Part shown: positions 15,312-23,486 of the stretch, piece by piece
Layout of the letters: each line of letters begins with the position of its first letter
How positions within the stretch are numbered: the stretch's first letter is position 1
Assembly (NCBI GenBank): GCA_017405595.1
Contig: JAFRAC010000007.1
Span: 248,001-312,000 of the forward strand
Direction: 5' to 3'
DNA: 64,000 bases
DNA from: Thermoguttaceae bacterium
Lineage (GTDB): Bacteria > Planctomycetota > Planctomycetia > Pirellulales > Thermoguttaceae
Translations under genes and position numbers: made by a program
Notes under the pieces: model-generated
Databases searched by the model: none
What the model was told of the DNA's origin: nothing
What the model saw: the letters and a program-made list of their open reading frames with translations, nothing else

Positions 15312-17543
15312 TTGGTTGTGGGTGATTGCGGTTGTCACGGGTGCTGCGCCTGCTGCGGACAGGCTTCCCGGTTACCCGCCGAACTCAGCGAAGAGCAGGC
15401 CGCTTGCGGGCGCACTCTTTATTTTAAGGAGGGGGCGGACCGGTACCGCGGCAGAATCGAAGAGGCGTTTCTCCGGCTTGAACCGGCCGCGGAGCTTTCC
15501 TGGAAAGGGGATGCCCTGAACGTCGAAGTCCCGGAAGAGCGCCGGGACCGGCTGCCGGTCATCCTCCGCGGGTTTTCCCTCTGGCAGAAGGAGAACCTTC
15601 CCGGTCTTGAAAAGAGCTACACGCCCTTTGTTCAGCCCGGCGGTGACGATGACGACGGCGGAGAAGGGGGGAGTTTTTTCAGCCGATACCGCAGTCCGAT
15701 GCTTTTCGGGGCGCTTTTCCTCTTTTTCGCGTCGCTGGCCGTCTCGCATTGGCTTTCAAGGCCGGTGTTTCTTTCGCTTTTGACCGCGGCCTATCTGCTG
15801 GCCGGAGCCGAAGTCATCCTGAACGCGGTCAAGCATCTCTTCCGGGGGGCGTTCCTTGACGAACAGTTTCTGATGACGGCCGCCAGTCTCGGCGCCTTTG
15901 CGATCGGCGAAGCGCCCGAAGCCGCCGCGGTCATGCTGTTCTATCAGGTGGGGGAGGCCTTTCAGCGGCGAGCCGTCGGAAAAAGCCGGAATGCCATTGC
16001 CGCGATGATGAATCTGCGTCCGGACGCCGCGAATCTCAGGACCGGGGACGGCTTTCTGTGTGTCGCGCCCGAAGAGGTCGCGGTCGGCGAGGTGATCGCG
16101 GTCAATCCCGGCGAACGGGTTCCGCTCGACGGCGTTGTGGTTTCGGGCTCCTCGCTTCTCGACACTTCGGCGCTGACCGGCGAGTCGCTCCCCCGCGAAG
16201 CGGCGCCGGGGGACGAAGTCCTTTCGGGAAGTATCTGCCAGACGGGGCAGATTCTTCTTCAGGTCACTCATTTAAGCGGCGAGTCGGCGATTTCACGCAT
16301 TTTGCGTCTTGTTCAGTACGCTTCCGGCCGGAAGACGCGCACGGAACGCTTTATCACGTCCTTTGCCCGTTACTATACACCCATGGTTGTGGCCGGCGCG
16401 CTGATGATCGGCCTTCTCCCTCCCCTGTTCGGATTCGGAGAATGGCCGGACTGGATTCACCGCGCACTTGTGTTTCTTGTTGTCTCGTGCCCGTGTGCTC
16501 TGGTGATTTCGGTGCCGCTCAGTTACTTCGGCGGGATCGGCGCCGCTTCGCGGCAAAAGATTCTCATGAAGGGGAGCACGTGCATCGACGCACTCGCAAA
16601 AGTCTCAACGGTTGTGTTCGACAAGACGGGAACCCTCACCCGGGGCGCGTTTCAGGTGACCGGTGTTTTCCCGGAACCCGGTGTCCCCGGCGATCATCTG
16701 CTCGACTGCGGCGCTCATGCCGAACACGCGTCGGGTCACCCCATCGCTCTGGCTCTGCGCAGCGCGTCCCCGCGGCCGCTCGATCCGCTGCGTGTGACAG
16801 AAATTGAAGAGGTGCCCGGTCACGGTGTCAGCGTCCGGGTCGATGGGAAAAGGGTTCTGGCGGGAAACGCCCGTTTCCTCCGTGAACGGAAGATCGCGTT
16901 TCCCGCGATGGAAGTTCAGGGAACGGCGGTCTATGTTGCCGAAGAGGGGGAATATCTCGGGGCGGTGACGATCGCCGATGAACTCAAACCGGAGTGCGGC
17001 CGGGCCATTGAAGAAATCCGGCGCGCGGGAGTGCGCAGGATCGTGATGCTCACGGGAGACCGCCGTTCGGCCGCCGAGGAGATTTCCAGGGAGCTGCGGC
17101 TCGATGATTTTCGGGCGGAACTTCTTCCGGCGCAAAAGGCGGAGTTTTTCGAGGAACTGGAGCGGACCATCCCCCCCGGAACAAAAGCCGCGTTTGTCGG
17201 GGATGGCATCAACGACGCTCCTGTTCTTACCCGTGCCGATATCGGGATCGCGATGGGGGGGATCGGCGCCGATGCCGCCGTCGCCGCCGCCGATGTCGTT
17301 TTAATGACCGATCAGCCGCAAAAGGTGGCGGCGGCCATTCGTATTGCCCGGAAAACGATATCGATCGCCCGCGAGAATATTCTCTTTGCGCTCGGGGTTA
17401 AGGCGGTGATCCTGATTCTCGGCGTCCTGGGACTGGCAAGCCTCTGGCTTGCGGTATTCGGCGATGTGGGTGTTGCCGCTCTGGCAACCCTGAACGCCGC
17501 CCGTGCGCTGAGGGCCGGCGGCGAAAAAGAACGAAGATCTTAA
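15312..17543 (+). CDS. P1B-type heavy-metal-exporting ATPase (Zn/Cd/Pb class)
   Basis: About 743 residues. The N-terminus has no classical HMA GMxCxxC motif but a Cys/His cluster (CGCHGCCACCG at ~6-16), likely a metal-binding tail. Transmembrane helices flank an actuator loop (SALTGESLP). The membrane metal site is CPC (Cys393-Pro-Cys395). The phosphorylated Asp is D437 in DKTGTLT. The HP motif is ASGHPIA, and the hinge is GDGINDAP. CPC with this tail fits ZntA/CadA-like zinc, cadmium or lead export. The start is uncertain: TTG 15312 or GTG 15318, the latter 7 bases after GAAGG. Downstream of the ArsR gene, hence probably induced by the same metal. Confidence 0.92.
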   Translation: MVVGDCGCHGCCACCGQASRLPAELSEEQAACGRTLYFKEGADRYRGRIEEAFLRLEPAAELSWKGDALNVEVPEERRDRLPVILRGFSLWQKENLPGLEKSYTPFVQPGGDDDDGGEGGSFFSRYRSPMLFGALFLFFASLAVSHWLSRPVFLSLLTAAYLLAGAEVILNAVKHLFRGAFLDEQFLMTAASLGAFAIGEAPEAAAVMLFYQVGEAFQRRAVGKSRNAIAAMMNLRPDAANLRTGDGFLCVAPEEVAVGEVIAVNPGERVPLDGVVVSGSSLLDTSALTGESLPREAAPGDEVLSGSICQTGQILLQVTHLSGESAISRILRLVQYASGRKTRTERFITSFARYYTPMVVAGALMIGLLPPLFGFGEWPDWIHRALVFLVVSCPCALVISVPLSYFGGIGAASRQKILMKGSTCIDALAKVSTVVFDKTGTLTRGAFQVTGVFPEPGVPGDHLLDCGAHAEHASGHPIALALRSASPRPLDPLRVTEIEEVPGHGVSVRVDGKRVLAGNARFLRERKIAFPAMEVQGTAVYVAEEGEYLGAVTIADELKPECGRAIEEIRRAGVRRIVMLTGDRRSAAEEISRELRLDDFRAELLPAQKAEFFEELERTIPPGTKAAFVGDGINDAPVLTRADIGIAMGGIGADAAVAAADVVLMTDQPQKVAAAIRIARKTISIARENILFALGVKAVILILGVLGLASLWLAVFGDVGVAALATLNAARALRAGGEKERRS

Positions 17544-17642
17544 ACCGGGTCCGGAAAACTCATCAAAGCGAAGTCCGTTCACAAGGAAGCGAAAAGGCAG
17601 GGGGATCTCGGAGAAATCTTAAAACCCCGAGGCTGTTTTTGT

Positions 17643-18113
17643 TTACCCGACGTCCGCTTCTGTGTAGGTGCACGCGAACTTAAAGCGGGCGACCAGCTCG
17701 CCGGCGGAGGTGATCTTGGCGTTCAGGAAGTAGGCGCGCGCCATCTTCTCGCGCAGGAGAATCTCGCACTCGATTTCGTCCCCCGGCTGGACAATCTTCT
17801 TAAACTTGACCTCATCGATACGGCCGACAACCGGGACGAGATTTTTTCCGGCGTTGTTCGGATCCTGCGAGACTTCCTTGCCGAAAAGGCTGGCGAGATA
17901 GACCGCTCCGGCCTGCATGGCCGATTCGCAGAGGATGACGCCGGGCACGATCGGGTGTTCCGGGTAATGGCCCTGAAAGAAGAATTCGTTTTCTTTGAAG
18001 CGGTAGGCCGTAACGATCTTTTCGCCGGACAGCTCGCGTATTTCATCAACAAAGAGGAACGGCGGACGGTGGGGAATCAGATCGAGAATCGTTTGTTTTG
18101 TGTATTGCGGCAT
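17643..18113 (-). CDS. FabZ-type 3-hydroxyacyl-ACP dehydratase
   Basis: 156 residues, hot-dog fold. The catalytic pair is His49 in FFFQGHYPEHP and Glu63 in VPGVILCE. The N-terminus has the family motif LIPHRPPFLFVD. It removes water from 3-hydroxyacyl-ACP. It is the last gene of a tight minus-strand cluster (KAS, ACP, two CrtI-like flavoproteins), starting 3 bases after the preceding stop. I infer it serves that dedicated pathway and not necessarily bulk fatty acid synthesis; it may be a second FabZ. Confidence 0.9.
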   Translation of the reverse strand: MPQYTKQTILDLIPHRPPFLFVDEIRELSGEKIVTAYRFKENEFFFQGHYPEHPIVPGVILCESAMQAGAVYLASLFGKEVSQDPNNAGKNLVPVVGRIDEVKFKKIVQPGDEIECEILLREKMARAYFLNAKITSAGELVARFKFACTYTEADVG

Positions 18114-18116
18114 CGT

Positions 18117-19610
18117 TCATTCCTCTTCGGTCTGGGTTAAATAGGCTTCGGTGTCATTGGCGGCAATCATTCCGTAGTTCACGGCTCCAAGCCAGCCGGA
18201 CATGATGATGCCGACGCTCCCGGCGTGAAAGAGCCCCGCGATTTCCTTGTGAAGCGACCGGCTGACCGCCAGTCCCTCGTATTTTGTCCCAAAACTCGCG
18301 CCGTTCCAGTGTGCGGTGTAGTCCTTAAAGGTACGCGGGGTCGCCGCTTCGACAAAGGCCAGTTTTTCACGAATCTGCGGCACGTATTTTTCGAGCGCGG
18401 CGAGCGTCGTTTCGATGAGATCCTCTTTGGCGGCGGCGTATTCGGTGTCAGAGAGGGACGCCCAGTCGCGGTAATTGGCGTTCGCACTGGCCACAATGTA
18501 ATGCCGGTCTGTTCCCGGCCGCGTTTTCGGATAGTAGAACGAATACGTTCGGCTGGTGATCCGCTTCGAGAGGAGAAGCTTGGCGTCGAATTCCGGAGCG
18601 ACCGAGGTAAAAAGAAGGTCGCCGCACTTTTCGTAGTCGAGCGCCGCTTCCGGCTTGAGCGCCATGTAGACCTGCGTACTTGAATTGTTCAGCCGCACTT
18701 TTTTCGCTTCGGCAATAAAAGAGGGGCTGAACCGGTCTTCGCCGACGAGCTCGAATATGGTGCCGAGCAGATTTCCGTTGGAAAGGACGGCTTTGGCACC
18801 GACCGTTTTGCCCAGCAGCGGGGAACGGGGGACCGGACGGCCGCCGAGTTCCGGGGGATTGAGCGCGGGGGGATTCGCGGCAATACGCACTCCCGTGACC
18901 TTGCCGTTTTCGACAAGGATTTTTTCGGCCGGGGCGCTGACCGCGATATCGACGCCGTTGCGCCTCATCTCGTCGCGGAGCATCGAAACGAAGAGGTCGG
19001 TTCCCCCCTGGAACGTAAAAACCCCTTTCGACATAAAGTTGGAGAAGACGATCCCATAGGTGAGCGCCGGATCCTCGAGCGTTGAGCCGTTGGCGTACGT
19101 GATCGGTTCCATCAGAAGGCGTACGACATCGGGCCGGTTCGGAAAGAATTTTTCGAACAGCTCGCGCGTGGTCATCTGCTCGCTGTCGTAATGCGTCAGT
19201 TCGCGTGCGGTGTTAAAGAACGCCTCGACCGTTTCGGCGGGGATCCCGAACTTCTCGATCAGAAGGCGGGTGAAATCGTCGCGGTTGAAGGTTGTGGTCA
19301 GTGTGAACTGGGGATTGTCGAATTTGATTGCCGGCAGCTGGACGATTTTATCCGCAATCTCTTTGTTCCAGTAACGCCGGCAGCTCTTGATCATTCCGAC
19401 CGGAAACCCGTGGAGCGAGACGTCAAAAATGTGCTGGTGCTTTCCGCGCCAGAACCACGTTGCGAGTCCTCCGAGTTTGTAATGCCGTTCGAGAAGGAGA
19501 ACCTTTTGCCCGTCGCGGGCGAGAATGTTCGCCGCGGTCATGCCGGCCAGGCCGGCGCCCAGGACAATGACATCGTAGCTGTCGGAGTATTGGGATGCTG
19601 CTCCGTCCAT
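18117..19610 (-). CDS. CrtI/phytoene-desaturase-like FAD oxidoreductase (first of two)
   Basis: 497 residues. The N-terminal FAD-binding Rossmann motif is [19 protein letters not shown] (~13-31), followed by the ERHYKLGG segment typical of CrtI/CrtN and RetSat-like enzymes. The C-terminus has [20 protein letters not shown], the second FAD contact. Enzymes of this family desaturate, isomerise or saturate long polyene or acyl chains. No carotenoid gene is nearby; the neighbours are acyl-ACP genes, so I infer an acyl or polyene substrate bound to ACP. 15 bases separate it from the second family member upstream. Confidence 0.85.
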   Translation of the reverse strand: MDGAASQYSDSYDVIVLGAGLAGMTAANILARDGQKVLLLERHYKLGGLATWFWRGKHQHIFDVSLHGFPVGMIKSCRRYWNKEIADKIVQLPAIKFDNPQFTLTTTFNRDDFTRLLIEKFGIPAETVEAFFNTARELTHYDSEQMTTRELFEKFFPNRPDVVRLLMEPITYANGSTLEDPALTYGIVFSNFMSKGVFTFQGGTDLFVSMLRDEMRRNGVDIAVSAPAEKILVENGKVTGVRIAANPPALNPPELGGRPVPRSPLLGKTVGAKAVLSNGNLLGTIFELVGEDRFSPSFIAEAKKVRLNNSSTQVYMALKPEAALDYEKCGDLLFTSVAPEFDAKLLLSKRITSRTYSFYYPKTRPGTDRHYIVASANANYRDWASLSDTEYAAAKEDLIETTLAALEKYVPQIREKLAFVEAATPRTFKDYTAHWNGASFGTKYEGLAVSRSLHKEIAGLFHAGSVGIIMSGWLGAVNYGMIAANDTEAYLTQTEEE

Positions 19611-19625
19611 AACTCTTTCTTTCGT

Positions 19626-21017
19626 CTATTTTGCCAACAGGTAGCGGTTGGCGATGGTGATTCCGCTGACAATCGCCCCGACAATCCCGACCATTCCCTG
19701 ATCGGTCCCGCAGACATAGAGATTGTTTAGCGGGGTCAGTCCGTCGTATTTCTTATCGGCGGCGCCGTAGATCGCGCCGGAATCTTTTCCTGTGTATCGT
19801 GTTACCGTCAGCGGAGTGAACATATCGTTTTCGATAATGTTGCCGCGGAAATCGGGAATGAAGCGCACCGCGGAACCGATCAGGGCATCGTAACAGCGGA
19901 GTTTTTCAAGCCGGTAACGCTCTTCGCCGAGTTCCGCCCAGCGGTCAAAATTGGCCAGCGCCGTAATTCGAATCTGGCCTTCTCCGAGAGGCTTGGCGTA
20001 ATCGAAGTTGTTCGGCGAACAGATCACGCCGCTGCGGACATCGACAAGCGAATCCGGTTTCCTGTAGGATATCGACTCCGAGTCGTTGAAAAAGAGGATC
20101 GTCTTGTTATGCCCCAGGCGTTTCGGGTCGCGGTCGAGCACGCTGATCGTTTCGACGAACGAGAGTTTGCCGGGCGCGACCTCTTTTTCCGGTTCTTTCA
20201 GTCCGCAAAGACGCATTGTTTCGCGCCAGCCGGCGGAAGACAAAAACTGTTTCGCACGGATTTCGGTTCCGTCTTCGAGAATCAGTTTGGACACCTGCCC
20301 GCTTTGCGAGACGATCTGCTTTACCGACGAGTGAAGCCGGAGTTCCCCGCCGAGTGTTTTGAACTTTTTCAGGAGTTTCGTTAAGATATGCCGAACCCCC
20401 TCGTAGGGACGGGCAAAGCCTTCCAGAAAAATCGACCGGAACATAATGCAGAACTGCCCGAACTCCATATCCGATTCACGGGCGCCCCCGTAGAAGAAGA
20501 TGGGGCAGAAAAGCATATTGATCAGAAGCGGATCGGTTAAAAAAGAGCGGACAAACTCTTTGGCCGATCCGCCCGATTCGCCCAGGCCGAGCTGGTCGTA
20601 GTCGACCAGCGAAGCTGTCATTTTGCGGAACCGGTCGATTTGGGAAGGAAACTTTTCGGCGATCTGCGATTCGAGGAGCCCGAACTGATTGGAAAAATCG
20701 AGGGTCACTCCGGGAAACGCGATGGCGCTTCCGAGCTGCGGGATGAGGCCGAGTTCATCCCAGGAAAGGCGCAGATGGCGAAGCAGACGGGAAAGAGGTC
20801 CTTTCCGCACCCCTTTGGGCGCGTAGTTCGTCATCGCGTGCAGGCCGACGTCGAAGTTCCGCCCCTTCTGCCGATAGAACGAGTTCAGGCCGCCGGGAAC
20901 AGTGTGCTTTTCTAAAATACAGACATGCTTATCGTACTGCGCGAGCCGGATTCCGGCTGCCAAGCCGGACATCCCCGCGCCGATAATCACGGTATCGTAG
21001 ATGTTCTCTTCGCCCAT
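19626..21017 (-). CDS. CrtI/phytoene-desaturase-like FAD oxidoreductase (second of two)
   Basis: 463 residues. The dinucleotide motif is DTVIIGAGMSGLAAGIRLA (~9-27), with CILEKHTVPGG after it. The C-terminal FAD motif is LYVCGTDQGMVGIVGAIVSG. It has the same overall fold as its downstream neighbour, but the two are clearly diverged and therefore unlikely to be a recent duplication. The gene lies 24 bases after the ACP stop. Exact reaction unknown; probably acts in sequence with the other flavoprotein on an ACP-bound chain. Confidence 0.85.
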   Translation of the reverse strand: MGEENIYDTVIIGAGMSGLAAGIRLAQYDKHVCILEKHTVPGGLNSFYRQKGRNFDVGLHAMTNYAPKGVRKGPLSRLLRHLRLSWDELGLIPQLGSAIAFPGVTLDFSNQFGLLESQIAEKFPSQIDRFRKMTASLVDYDQLGLGESGGSAKEFVRSFLTDPLLINMLFCPIFFYGGARESDMEFGQFCIMFRSIFLEGFARPYEGVRHILTKLLKKFKTLGGELRLHSSVKQIVSQSGQVSKLILEDGTEIRAKQFLSSAGWRETMRLCGLKEPEKEVAPGKLSFVETISVLDRDPKRLGHNKTILFFNDSESISYRKPDSLVDVRSGVICSPNNFDYAKPLGEGQIRITALANFDRWAELGEERYRLEKLRCYDALIGSAVRFIPDFRGNIIENDMFTPLTVTRYTGKDSGAIYGAADKKYDGLTPLNNLYVCGTDQGMVGIVGAIVSGITIANRYLLAK

Positions 21018-21041
21018 CGGCGGCGGTCCTCGGTCGAGCGG

Positions 21042-21293
21042 TTATTTGTCGGCCAGAAGGGGTTCCAGGTAATCGAGAGTCGACTGCATGGAAACCAGAT
21101 TGGGATAATCAGCTTCCGGAATCTGGAGTTTGAACTGTTTGCGCAGTTCCAGGACGATGTCGAGCATATCCATGCTGTCCATACTGAGCTGTTCCCGGAA
21201 CGAAACGTCATCTTTGAGCTGGGCGTAATCTTCGTCGGGCGCGATGTCTGAAAGGATGTCGATGATCGCCGTTCGGATTTCAGGCCTGGTCAT
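21042..21293 (-). CDS. Acyl carrier protein
   Basis: 83 residues, acidic and helical. The 4'-phosphopantetheine attachment site is Ser40 in LSMDSMDML, in place of the usual DSLD. It differs from a housekeeping AcpP, which normally has GADSLD and sits beside fabF, so I read it as a specialised carrier for this cluster. AGGAGA lies ~12 bases before the ATG. It lies between the KAS gene (27 bases upstream) and the flavoproteins. Confidence 0.9.
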   Translation of the reverse strand: MTRPEIRTAIIDILSDIAPDEDYAQLKDDVSFREQLSMDSMDMLDIVLELRKQFKLQIPEADYPNLVSMQSTLDYLEPLLADK

Positions 21294-21320
21294 TTCTCGT
21301 GTTTTCTCCTGGTGATGTGA

Positions 21321-22568
21321 TTATTCTTCGTATTTCGCTACGATCAGCACCGCGTTAATGCCGACCATACCGAATGAATTGTTCAAAATAACGCGGATAT
21401 CCTTCCCCTCCAGCGGTTTGTTGAGAACCAGTGTCGGAAAGGCGCATTTCGGATCGAGCTCGTCAACGTTGATCGTCGGATGAACGATGCCGTCCTGAAA
21501 CGACGGAAGATTGCCGGCAAGTTCCAGAACCCCGGCGGCGCCCATGGCGTGTCCGATAAAGCTCTTGGTGTTATTGACGTAGGTTTCGGGACATTCGGCA
21601 AAAACACTGCGGAGCGCTTCGATTTCGATGGCGTCGCCGCTGACCGTCGCGGTGGCGTGCGTGTTGACGATGTCAATCTCCGAAGGGGCCAGACGGGCGC
21701 TTGCCAGCGCTTTGCGCATGCACTCCGCCTGACGGGAGGCGTTCGGGAGAATGAAATCCGTCGCGTCGCTGTTCATCCCGTAGCCGACAATTTCTCCGTA
21801 GATCCGGGCGCCGCGCGCTTTGGCGTCGGACAGGCGCTCCAGTGTGTAAACGGCGCCCCCTTCCGAAACGACAATCCCGTTTCGGGCGGTGTCAAACGGG
21901 CGGGAAGCCCTGGCCGGATCGGCGTGGCGGGCGAGCGCGCCTTCGGCGGCGAACGCCGCGAAGATGCCGAACGTATGGATGCTTTCGGAAACGCCCCCGG
22001 CGAGCGCAAGGTCCACCTCGCCCAGACGCAGCTGCTGAAGCCCCTGGATCAGGCCCGCGTTGCCGGCGGCGCAGGCGGCGCCGAGGGTGTAGTGCGGACC
22101 GGTGATCTTCATGTTGAGCGTGACTTCCCCCGCCGGATTGTTCGCGACGGTACGGGGATTGTGGTGGTGCGACCAGAAAGAGCAGTCATACTCGTACTGC
22201 TTGATCTGGTAAATCTCGTTTTCCGTTTCGACATTTCCGTGCTCGGTGATTCCCAGGTAAACCCCAACCCGTTCTTTGGGAAAGGATTCCCAGTCGATTC
22301 CCGAATCGGCGACCGCCTCGTTGGCGCAGTAGACGGCAATGCTGCCGGCCCGGGTGCCGCGGCGGAGCTCGCGCCGCGATTCGTATTTCAGGTTGTCGAA
22401 ATGGCAGACCCCTGCGACCGTTTTCCCGAAATACCGGATCTCATACGCTTCGACCCCGCTTTGCCCCTCCAGGAGGGCGCGCCGATACTCGGCGAGTGTA
22501 TTGCCGTTGGGCGCCGCCAGGCCGATGCCGGTAATGACGATCCGCTGGTTTTCTGCAGTCCGATCCAC
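21321..22568 (-). CDS. Beta-ketoacyl-ACP synthase (FabF/KAS II-like)
   Basis: 415 residues from GTG 22568. The condensing-enzyme catalytic residues are all present: Cys166 (AACAAGN), His304 (NTHATATVSGD), Lys335 and His340 (KSFIGHAMGAAG). It performs decarboxylative Claisen condensation of malonyl-ACP with an acyl chain. The open frame extends to 22664, but homology begins at VITGIG after the GTG. That GTG lies one base after the stop of the response-regulator gene, which implies translational coupling. THATATVSGD differs from the usual HGTST and suggests a specialised KAS. Confidence 0.9.
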   Translation of the reverse strand: MDRTAENQRIVITGIGLAAPNGNTLAEYRRALLEGQSGVEAYEIRYFGKTVAGVCHFDNLKYESRRELRRGTRAGSIAVYCANEAVADSGIDWESFPKERVGVYLGITEHGNVETENEIYQIKQYEYDCSFWSHHHNPRTVANNPAGEVTLNMKITGPHYTLGAACAAGNAGLIQGLQQLRLGEVDLALAGGVSESIHTFGIFAAFAAEGALARHADPARASRPFDTARNGIVVSEGGAVYTLERLSDAKARGARIYGEIVGYGMNSDATDFILPNASRQAECMRKALASARLAPSEIDIVNTHATATVSGDAIEIEALRSVFAECPETYVNNTKSFIGHAMGAAGVLELAGNLPSFQDGIVHPTINVDELDPKCAFPTLVLNKPLEGKDIRVILNNSFGMVGINAVLIVAKYEE

Positions 22569-22569
22569 G

Positions 22570-23055
22570 TTAAGCTTCTTTCTCCGGGTCTGAGTTCGGC
22601 TTTTCGGCGGGCGAAAGGGAATCCTCGATCGAGTCGATATACTGGCGGAGACGCTCAAGCTCATTCGAGACGTTCCGCAATTTGATCATATTTTCGACCC
22701 GTTTGAGGAGTTCCAGCTTGTGTACCGGTTTGCTGAGATAGTCGTCGCACCCGGCGGCGACAGCCCGTTCGATATCGCCCAGATCGCTGAGCGCCGTGAC
22801 CATCAGAATCATGATGCTTTGGGTACTGATCGATTTCTTCAGGGTTTCGCACACCTCGAACCCGCTCAATTTCGGCATCATGATATCGAGCAGGATGACA
22901 TCGGGCTTAAAGGTGGAAACCTTTTCAAGGGTTTCGATTCCGTCCGAGGCAAACTCAATTTCGTACCCGCCGCCGGTCAGAAAAGCTTCGAGCAGTTCCT
23001 GGTTGACCTGATTGTCGTCGGCGATCAGGATTCGTCCCTTTCCGTTTTCTGTCAT
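22570..23055 (-). CDS. Response regulator (receiver domain only)
   Basis: 161 residues. The CheY-like receiver has acidic pocket Asp13/Asp14, phospho-acceptor Asp57 in LLDIMMP, the TALS switch residue and Lys in YLSKP. After residue ~125 there is a short coiled coil and an acidic tail but no DNA-binding output domain, so it acts by protein contact. Its ATG overlaps the TPR gene stop by 4 bases, and its stop is one base from the KAS start. No kinase is adjacent; the orphan NtrB-like kinase at 5613 is a possible but untested partner. Confidence 0.92.
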   Translation of the reverse strand: MTENGKGRILIADDNQVNQELLEAFLTGGGYEIEFASDGIETLEKVSTFKPDVILLDIMMPKLSGFEVCETLKKSISTQSIMILMVTALSDLGDIERAVAAGCDDYLSKPVHKLELLKRVENMIKLRNVSNELERLRQYIDSIEDSLSPAEKPNSDPEKEA

Positions 23056-23453
23056 TGTGCTTCCCCGCTTTCTTCACTCTTTTCGGAAGTGTCGGATTCC
23101 GGATATTCTTCCCGGTATTTCTGCATAAAGGCTTGGAAACGGGCTTCCTGAGCCCGGGCAAGCGCTTCTTCGGCCGTCTTGCGGTGACCGGCTTTAATGG
23201 CAAGGGACGAAAGGGCCGTAAAGTAGAACGGTTCGTCCGGGCTCAATTCGCAGGCGCGGGAGGCTTCCCGAATCGAATCGTCCGGACGTTCCTGTTTCCA
23301 GTAGAAGACGGCCAGCCCCAAATGCGCCAGCGCGTAATCGGGAAAATCGGCGGCCAGCTGTTCGAGAACCGAGACAGCCGATTTTAAATCACCCGCTTCG
23401 CGAAAGGCGATCGCCTCGTCGTAACGCTCTTCTTTTGTCTTGTTGCTTGTCAT
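23052..23453 (-). CDS. Small TPR-repeat protein
   Basis: 133 residues. Three tetratricopeptide-like helical pairs are seen (AIAFREAGDLKSAVSVLEQL; ALAHLGLAVFYWKQERPDDS; FYFTALSSLAIKAGHRKTAEEAL), then a charged tail. No signal peptide, so cytoplasmic, probably a scaffold for protein contacts. It overlaps the response-regulator gene by an ATGA and lies 33 bases after the helicase stop. Partner unknown. Confidence 0.8.
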   Translation of the reverse strand: MTSNKTKEERYDEAIAFREAGDLKSAVSVLEQLAADFPDYALAHLGLAVFYWKQERPDDSIREASRACELSPDEPFYFTALSSLAIKAGHRKTAEEALARAQEARFQAFMQKYREEYPESDTSEKSEESGEAQ

Positions 23454-23486
23454 TGCTGCTGATTCCGGAGCGAACGGTTTTGTGCT

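Noticed and set aside
18117-21017. The two CrtI-like genes as a carotenoid biosynthesis cluster
   Set aside because: No phytoene synthase (crtB), cyclase or other carotenoid gene lies nearby; the neighbours are KAS, ACP and FabZ.
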